Below, piece by piece: positions 57,501-64,000 of a DNA stretch of 64,000 nucleotides (the first letter of the stretch is position 1; every line of letters starts with the position of its first letter). The DNA lies in assembly GCA_918807975.1 (NCBI GenBank), contig OU964925.1, positions 3,882,798-3,946,797 on the forward strand, written 5' to 3'. A model generated the notes under the pieces. It saw nothing but the letters and a program-made list of their open reading frames with translations, ran no database searches and was not told the origin of the DNA. This DNA comes from Aplidium turbinatum. Its lineage: Eukaryota; Chordata; Ascidiacea; Aplousobranchia; Polyclinidae. A program made the position numbers and the translations under genes.

Positions 57501-60500
57501 GAGCATGCAAACTACCAGAGAGGCGTCAATGACAGGGAGAGACAATGCTTTGCGTAAGACGTTGAAACGAAAACATTCTAGAAAAGAAGCAGAAGTGCAA
57601 AGGAAAGAAAAAGAAATAAAACGTCAAGAGGCTGAATCCAGCAGCAAAAGTAACATTTTACTTTCTTCTAGCGATGATACCAGTGATGAAGTGACTGCAG
57701 TTAACACTGCCGAGCCTTCTACATCCACAGGAAGTAAAAGGAGTCACCGTCGAGTTGTAAAAACCGGTAGGGGAGACTCAGGTAAGTTGGCCCAGTAGGC
57801 AAGTTGGCCCACTCTAAATAATTTTTTAACTAAAATAGTTATTGTTACGTATCGTACGCATACTGAGAAAGTGCTGTTGAAACTATCTTATCACCAGGTT
57901 GGGAGGCTCTAGCAAGCAGTATAAACATGTGAGCACGATTTTTGTATGAAAAATTATGATTTTTGAAATTTTTGGATTTTAGAATTTTTTAGATGTCGAG
58001 TGATTTTTTTCTTACTATATAAGAAAGGTTATTATTTAGTGAGTGCAGCGCTAGAGTGGTTATTAAGGCTCACTTTGACTGTGAAACCGTTGTTAGAAGC
58101 TCGATAGTTTGACATAAATTTTAGTTTTTGCAATGTGGTTGCCATGCAGGGAAGTTGGCCCATTTCGTGGGTGGGTACGTTGGCCACCATGGCCAACTTG
58201 CCTTCATGAGGTATTACATAGAATGATAATAATTGACTAATTAATACGATGACTTATTTTTGCAAGATTGAAGTAGCCTATCATCAAGTATCCAAAGTAA
58301 GTAAATCGCGGCTTTACATCAGCATTAAGCGATCAATAACAATAATACACTTCCTAACATCGTTTTTATGCCACAAATTATTCCTAACCCATATGGTAAT
58401 AATAGTAGGCTAAGTAGCCTAATCAAGAAAACCAATCGCGGAAATGTGTATCAACCACTTCTCAAGCGACGGTCTAAAACGTACCTCGTTTCGGAGATAC
58501 ATTAAAAAATGTTCCGATATTGGTACCCATGCAAAAATGGGGTTTGTAGCCTATTGCAAACAAGGTCCCACCTATCAGTATCGTTAAGGTGACCAGATCG
58601 TTAGGAATAAAGGCATGCCGTTCCAACTACATGATGTTTGATACAACCTTTGTTATTTTCGAAAGCTTATTTGGTGTAGGCTACTCATGTAAAAAAAGTT
58701 TACTGAGGTAAAATACAGCATTATAGCCTAATAGTAGATTTTATTATAAACCATACATGAATGCATACATAGAATAATTTATGTACGGTATGTATGCCTC
58801 TATAAAACCAAGAAATAATTAGAAAGAAAATCAAATTGGGGAGAAAGAGAACTTTTCCACTGTTTAATATACCGTAGATGGACATGTTTCCCACGTGGCC
58901 AACTTACCTTCCATGGTGGGCCAAATTACCCGCACATGAAGGCAAGATGGTCCATTTTATTTTTTTCGGAAAACTTGAAAAATTATATACCTAAGAATGT
59001 TTGTTTGATGCAAGAATATGTCCACTTTTAGAGTGATGAATTCTCTACTCTTCAATAGCATTCGCTTTAACATATGTTTTGTTATCAGCTCACAAATTCA
59101 AATTTTCATTTTGCTGGGCCAACTTACCCGAGTCTCCCCTACCACAATATTTGTACCACACGACATTTTACGATCACCTGGTTTGGTAGCCACAAGTTTA
59201 CGAAACAGAATAACACCAACTGCATTATCTGCAACACTACACTCGTTAATCAAGAGTTGTTCTGGTGAAACTATTCGCGTAAACTTAAACTACATGACGG
59301 CTCAAAGGTATAGAGTTGAAACGATTTTCAATATTTCTGAAGCGGTTAAAAAAGGTTGGGTACCTCCTGAAGTTGGAACCATTCATTGGGATGGTAAAAT
59401 GATGGAGTCACTAACAAACCCTAATAAGCAAGTTGATAAGCTTCCGATATTACTATCAGGTATTGGAGGCTCAAAACTGCTTGGTGTTCCTTATTTGCCT
59501 GGACAAACATCCGATCCAAAAGGAAAGCAAATAGCCAATGCAAGCATGGAATTGTTAAACAATTGGAACTGTAGGCCTACTGCATGTCTTGCTGCAATGG
59601 TGTTTGACACCACAAGTAGCAATACGGGCCACAAAACTGCGGCCTGCATCCAAATACAAGATTATCTTGGAAAAGGCCTACTTTGGGCAGCATGCAGGCA
59701 TCATATTGGGGAGATAATACTGACGCATGTTTGGGAAGAACTCAAAATATAAAGCAGCAGTGGACCCAACATTTCATCTCAATAGGCATTTTCTTTACAT
59801 GGATCCTTTTTTATAATGCATGAAACCTCATATTTTTACGCATTTTTCATAAATTGTTGAACATATACAATTGACACATGGTCTGTACGATTGTAAATTA
59901 GTAAGTAAGTTCACCAAAAAGTGTTCGAAGTTCAAATACTCCGTAACTGAGAAGAAATGTCTGAGTTTTGATGATCTAGAAAGGATTTTACTATTGAAAT
60001 TGTGCAAATTTACCTTTAAAAACTTTAAACTTAATCTGCACGTCCAAATTTTATCAAAACTTATTAAAATTTCTCACATATGCTTTTTTTACCAAGTGTC
60101 ACATATAAAAAACAGTTCAGGTGTATCGGACAAAATTTTAATTTTTGAGGGCACCCTGTGGCACCCTAATATGTATAATACAAGAAACAACAAGATTAAG
60201 ATTGAAACATGGGCCATTGTCAGCAGTTAAAAATGTCTTTTTATACATTTTCTTCAAACAAACAAAAAAGAGTCAAAAGTCATGTAATTTTCACTTTGTT
60301 TGGAGCTACATGTACTTGAAAGGTTACTGATATTTTTGTTTCACTTGATGATATGCACCTTGAAAGCGGCTGATATCTGTTCATTGGTCTTGGACCGAGA
60401 CAAATCGGAGGTGTATCTAGAGATCTTATAAGTGAGATGCATCTTCGGCCATTTGCTTCCTTGCAAAGCATATCGCTTTTTCCTTTTCGCGTTTTCAGTT

Positions 60501-62172
60501 CCTGTTGAACAAATAACAATTTTTGCAATATGGTTTGAAATCAACAACATGGCTATTGTCAGTTGGTAATGCAGTACCGCCTATGTAGTATTTCAAACGT
60601 AACATTGATAGAATAAAGAATACTTGCACTTGTGTTAAAAAACTGCCTGTGGAATACGAGCATAATCAACAATTAAATTTGTAAGATTTATTAATTGTAG
60701 GTGCTTCTACCGTTAGGTAACCTTATTTTGCAAGTCGTTTCTTTAATATTATGTTACGGAATCAATTAATCTTAAGAAATTTTTCTTTTGTGTGTTTGTA
60801 ATAATAAAATTGTCATAGTACTTTTATATCACTTGAGTTTTAATTAGAACGATCAATACATTAATTAATTTGTTTACATTAATTTAATTGCTATTTTTCT
60901 GACTAAAGCTTTAATTTGTTTCGGCTTTATAAAATCTGTAAAAAAGAAAACTATACTTAAAAAAAAATCCAATCTCAAACCGTACCGGTAATGTCAAAGT
61001 TCCCACATCGCTTTTGTTCCATCTTTTCCAAGGTTGTCCTGTCCAACTGTCCGGTCATTGGTAGTCCAGCGAACCGTTGAAACGACATAACAGAGTTGGA
61101 CAAAGCGTCCTGCGTCATCAATCCCCCAGTCATGTGATTCACGTCAGGGGCATGTCCAAACTTTATGAGGTATTTCTGTAAATTGATGAAGACAATATGT
61201 TAGAAAGATTTTTAGGTGTTTTGTTTAGAAACAAGCGGCTTGGTTTCATGAAAGCTGAAGGTAAGAATGAGAAGTTTATTGTTGTACTGTATATGAAAGT
61301 TTTACTACAAATGATTCGTTAGTCTCTACCTCATCATTGACCAATCACTTCGATTTAATGTAATCGGGTCTTTACTTTCCAAAAAAACACACCCCATTGA
61401 AATTTAAAACGTTGCCCGCTGAAGTTACAATAATAACACCCCGGTTTCGCGAAAAACTTCAATTTTTCAACAACCCAGACAGCAAATCAGTCGCCTTTTA
61501 CATTGATTCAACGTATGTAGAGATTGAATCAATGCAAAAAGCGATTGATTTGCAGTATGGGAATGCGAACATCCTAGCTCCATAACAAACACTTCTGGAA
61601 GATTCTATAACAATCAAATCAAACACGGAAGCAAGACTTGGAAGTTGTAGTTATATATTCTGTAAAACTTGCTCGCTTCAATAGACTTCCTCAATGTTTC
61701 AGACGGCAGCTATCAAACGCTTGTTGGTTGTGACGTCATGTCACAAGACTTGAACAACTTGTAAAATGATAAGAATGACATCATAACCAGAACGCTTCGT
61801 CAGAATTAAAGAATGTTCGCTTTGTATTGGTTTAAAGTTTATGGAAAACATGGAAAGCAAAAAGGTTGGTCCTCAAATGAACATGAATATAATAAAGTCA
61901 CGTTTAATACATTGGCAGGAATAAGTAGTAACATTACACTTGGTGGAATAAGAATCAAAAGAGTTATCAAAAGAAAGAAAACCCTAGTATTATTTTATTT
62001 TTTAAATGTCGTATTCGGCACAACAAAAGGACACTTTAAATTATAACAGAATATTGGTGGGTGTATTACTCACCACAGCTTCAGCAGGGGATACCGCTCC
62101 CTCCGTCCAAGAAAGAGAAAGTAAGCAACTAAACAACACAAAACGTATCCAGTTTATTGGTGAGGTGTCCAT
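51589..62172 (-). CDS. MMP: Furin-activated matrix metalloproteinase with GPI-type tail (MT4/MT6-MMP-like)
   Basis: Secreted/cell-surface zinc endopeptidase of the extracellular matrix. Exons (minus): 62172-62074, 61175-60986, 60501-60359, 56075-55862, 55447-55316, 55100-54956, 54530-54350, 52974-52830, 52146-51993 and 51841-51589. All phases match, giving 551 residues. Signal peptide at residues 1-~25 ([14 protein letters not shown]...). Prodomain with cysteine switch QKRCGNFD (Cys90), a variant of PRCGxPD. Furin site KRKKR ending at 106, with mature enzyme starting YALQG. Catalytic domain has structural-zinc/calcium residues ([26 protein letters not shown]), zinc site [11 protein letters not shown] (224-234, Glu225) and Met-turn SLMAP. 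A Thr/Pro-rich hinge (~272-302) is followed by four hemopexin blades closed by Cys305 and Cys495. An acidic stalk leads to a hydrophobic C-terminus (~534-551) with no cytoplasmic tail, as in GPI-anchored MMPs. Exon 1 is predicted from signal-peptide character, a GTGAGT donor and phase. Surface anchoring by GPI is inference. Confidence 0.95.
52259..52528 (-). mobile_element. SINE-A copy in MMP intron
   Basis: Minus orientation, diverged: head TAGCTCAGTGGCTACGCGCC, body CGGAAACTTCACTCTGCC, end near TTATCCTCGGACTGG on the plus strand. It lies in the intron between the exons for hemopexin blades 2 and 3. Confidence 0.8.
53185..54073. mobile_element. hAT-type element with short GC-rich arrays at both ends
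   Basis: TAGAGATGCAGC (left) and TAGTGATGCAGC (reverse complement of the right) are inverted ends. GTCTACGT and GTCTACGA (53177-53184, 54074-54081) are an 8-bp duplication with one change. The left side repeats ACCGCACCGCAC-like words, the right side GCGGCGCGGC-like words, and the centre is AT-rich and non-coding. It lies in the MMP intron between hemopexin blades 1 and 2. Confidence 0.8.
54143..54322. mobile_element. pogo/Tigger-like MITE with 15-bp perfect inverted ends
   Basis: CAGTAGAATTCGCCT and AGGCGAATTCTACTG are exact inverted repeats, flanked by TA on the left and CA on the right. Short GTGTCACTATA-like words repeat four times inside. The right end lies 27 nt from the splice donor of MMP exon 7 (54350). 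Confidence 0.85.
57040..59752 (+). pseudogene. hAT-like transposase, N-terminal to catalytic region, split by a pogo-like insertion
   Basis: Parts in order: an N-terminal segment ([14 protein letters not shown]) at 57040-57225; a Lys/Glu-rich helix and acidic Ser-rich linker (57439-57767); and, beyond the inserted element, 59142-59752 with [13 protein letters not shown], then [14 protein letters not shown] (candidate first catalytic Asp), [36 protein letters not shown] (candidate second Asp) and [10 protein letters not shown] (a C-x-x-H motif like that of hAT transposases). The reading frame on the two sides of the insertion is continuous once the insertion is ignored. The N-terminal part has frame changes near 57220-57440, and the C-terminal half seen at 38853-39897 is missing here. 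hAT membership rests on motif order, ends and duplication size. Confidence 0.7.
57770..59139. mobile_element. pogo-like element, GGTAAGTTGGCCC iterons, inserted in the hAT transposase
   Basis: GGGGAGACTCAGGTAAGTTG (left) and GGGGAGACTCGGGTAAGTTG (reverse complement of the right) are inverted ends flanked by TA (57768-57769, 59140-59141). GGTAAGTTGGCCC-like motifs recur at 57782, 57797 and 58148, in reverse near 58190 and 58890, and at the right end. No transposase frame is recognisable, so it is non-autonomous, 1370 bp. Confidence 0.85.
61176..62073 (-). other. MMP intron 1
   Basis: Intron between the signal-peptide exon and the prodomain exon, with a GTGAGTAA donor and a TTTACAG acceptor. 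Open frames on the plus strand (61397-61585, 61813-62046) show no domain. Confidence 0.7.
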
Positions 62173-64000
62173 TGTTGGGTACAACGGGTCAAGTTTTCGT
62201 AAATTTCACAAAGATTGCTTTTATTAATAGGCTTTTTTAATTTCTGCATTGAAACAAGTGTTTTGAACGTTATTCATTGCACAAATTTGAAAGTTTTAAT
62301 ATTTGACTTCAGACATTTTCACCTAGTTTTCATGCTTACTGACACTGTCTAACCCAGCCAATAAATAATCATTTTTACATTAATTCATTACATTAATTCA
62401 TACGTAAAGGCGATGTGAAAAGATTAAATTTCTGGTCAAGAAAGAGGCCTCTCGACAGACGTTGAACCAACGTTTTTTTTCATCACTTCCTGTGTGAGCG
62501 ATGGTGGAAGCGTCTGCTTCACATCAAAAGGACATGGGTTCGTTTCCTTATGGAAGCACATAGCTGTATCTTGCATAATATTCAATGGCATGCTTGAAAG
62601 TGAATACAATTATTTTCTTCTTTGTCTTCACTAAATTCAACTTTAAGTATCCGTATAATTAGCGTTGCTATGTAAAGGTTTGGTAACCTCGTTTAGTCGT
62701 TTGTCATACTGCTTAACCAGGCTTGATTGATTTACTACGTTATTGAATGTATGTTCTCGGTCTTTCAATAACCTTGATGACATACTGATCAATGTATATT
62801 CTTTTGTAAATCAAAAGTTTTCTCAAGCAAAAGTTACGGAACACTTACTAGAGTCACTGGAGTGATGCTTCCAACTATGCATCAGCTAAGCGTCAGGCCA
62901 AAATACAAATTGTCACTCAACAAATCAACTGATAACAGATAATTAGAAGATTTATGTTTAATTCCATATATTGATTTTCGACCGAGTATTTTATTTCACA
63001 TTTTTGTTTTAAAATAATTTTCTTCAAAATGATGTTATGCAGGTTTTCCATCTGATTGACAGCAATCTTGCCTTTCTAGAAGTTTGCAAGCAAGCGGTCT
63101 TTCTTGACTATGACTAATCACTTGCACCTGAGCTTGTCTGTGACCAACGAGATCATTCACTGAGCTTTTATAGCATCGCGCGAATCATAAAAAAGTGCCG
63201 AGCGCTATCATTCACACGTCACGGCTGAATTGCGAATAATTTGAAGTCTTTTTTTTTCTTTATTCGGCATCAAGCTGCTTCCTCAACGGAATGACGTTTT
63301 TTTGTCTACCTTGCATTTCAATACAGGAACATGAGTTGCACTACAGACCGACAGAGCTTGCAGGTCTTGTGGAACTTTTACACTTCATTTTGTCTGTGGA
63401 CTGTGGTTGAACTGGGCACCAACTACATAAAAAACTTTTTCGTTGTGTGTTGAATTCTAACAAAAAGTGCATGTTGCCATATTTGGAAGTAAGAGCAGTA
63501 GAGAATGAAATGACGTGTTGGAGTGCGGCTATCATTGTGATACATCACGTGAATTACAACACATTGTTCTCAGTTTAAACAACGACATTTGCACAATTGA
63601 TATTTGTTACTGCACAACTCTTTTGAAAAGGTAAGATAATTCGCAACTGATTTTTTGCATCAGACTGATTACCACTTGCACGTTCCAATCAGAACGACTC
63701 GTTTTATTATCAAGTTTAAAGACATCATTGACTACTGATATATATGCAATCGTTATGCATTTCGCATTTGAAAACCCACATTAAATATGTTACTGCTGAC
63801 ATTATAAAATTATTAAATCGTTACTGTGAGAAGTTTTAGAGGCTTATCTTAGATCTTGGAAAAACAAAAATAGACAACTATTTTTACCATCCAGAGATTA
63901 TTTAGTTTAAAGTATAGGCCTTAATGTGTGACATTTGAATGCATTGAAAGTTCGGATTATGGTAGAAAAAGGTGATTAACTACAAGAGCTTTAAAGTAGC
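62173..64000. other. Upstream region of the MMP gene
   Basis: Expected to hold the MMP 5' UTR and promoter, reading leftwards. No TATA-INR pair or CpG-rich block is clear. A tRNA-like SINE head in plus orientation lies at about 62495-62556 (GCGATGGTGGAAGCG as A box, GGGTTCGTTTCC as B box). No further gene is seen up to the window edge. Confidence 0.4.

Larger units (their letters stand above)
56409..60168 (+). mobile_element. hAT-like transposon, TAGGGTGCC ends, exact 8-bp duplication, in MMP intron 3
   Basis: Inverted ends TAGGGTGCCATAGG and TAGGGTGCCACAGG (reverse complement of the right) are flanked exactly by ATATGTAT (56401-56408, 60169-60176). A second shared inner block, CACCTGAACT, occurs on each side. 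The plus strand carries an RNase-H-type transposase remnant, and a pogo-like element (57770-59139) interrupts it. At 3.76 kb it makes up most of the 4.28-kb intron between exons 3 and 4. Confidence 0.9.

Noticed and set aside
62006-62227. Plus-strand open frame with a signal-peptide-like start
   Set aside because: It overlaps the MMP signal-peptide exon on the minus strand, which fits by phase and splice donor; the plus frame has no downstream exon.

Overview
The window is animal nuclear DNA: AT-rich, with spliced genes, long introns and dense layers of transposons. Two host genes are clear. SERINC (serine incorporator) lies on the + strand at about 16.4-26.8 kb, and a furin-activated matrix metalloproteinase (MMP) with a GPI-type tail lies on the - strand at about 51.6-62.2 kb. 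The mix of P-superfamily, pogo-like and hAT elements, short tRNA-derived SINEs and very frequent TAGGCCTA/TAGCCTA words suits an invertebrate deuterostome, possibly a tunicate. That assignment is an inference, not something the sequence proves.

Layout. 1-16 kb is repeat-derived: a LINE 3' fragment; a pogo-like element (2.4-4.5 kb) holding a hAT-type MITE; a decayed Tc1-like gene (4.6-5.4 kb); a second pogo-like element (6.8-8.0 kb); and a 6.3-kb pogo-type transposon (9.6-15.9 kb) whose transposase has a C-terminal PHD finger. That transposon is itself host to a MITE with 9-bp target duplications, a LINE 3' end and a SINE. 16.4-26.8 kb is SERINC, 11 coding exons predicting 466 residues. Its third intron holds a truncated LINE split by a P-superfamily element with a THAP-domain exon. 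27-51 kb has no host gene that I can recognise. It is a mosaic of LINE and SINE fragments and hAT-type elements, including one with about 470-bp terminal inverted repeats and one carrying an 827-bp GC-rich palindrome. 51.6-62.2 kb is the MMP, 10 coding exons predicting 551 residues; a 3.76-kb hAT element, itself split by a pogo-like element, fills most of its third intron.

How the parts relate. The two host genes are convergent and separated by about 25 kb; nothing suggests joint regulation. The main structural theme is nested transposition that can be dated by target-site duplications: P element in LINE, pogo-like element in hAT, MITE plus LINE plus SINE in pogo-PHD, SINE in a locally duplicated segment. 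Several pogo-like families end in G-rich termini followed by family-specific repeated motifs, which look like transposase-binding iterons. Exon boundaries were set by hand from splice signals, reading-frame phase and family resemblance. No alignment or search was run.
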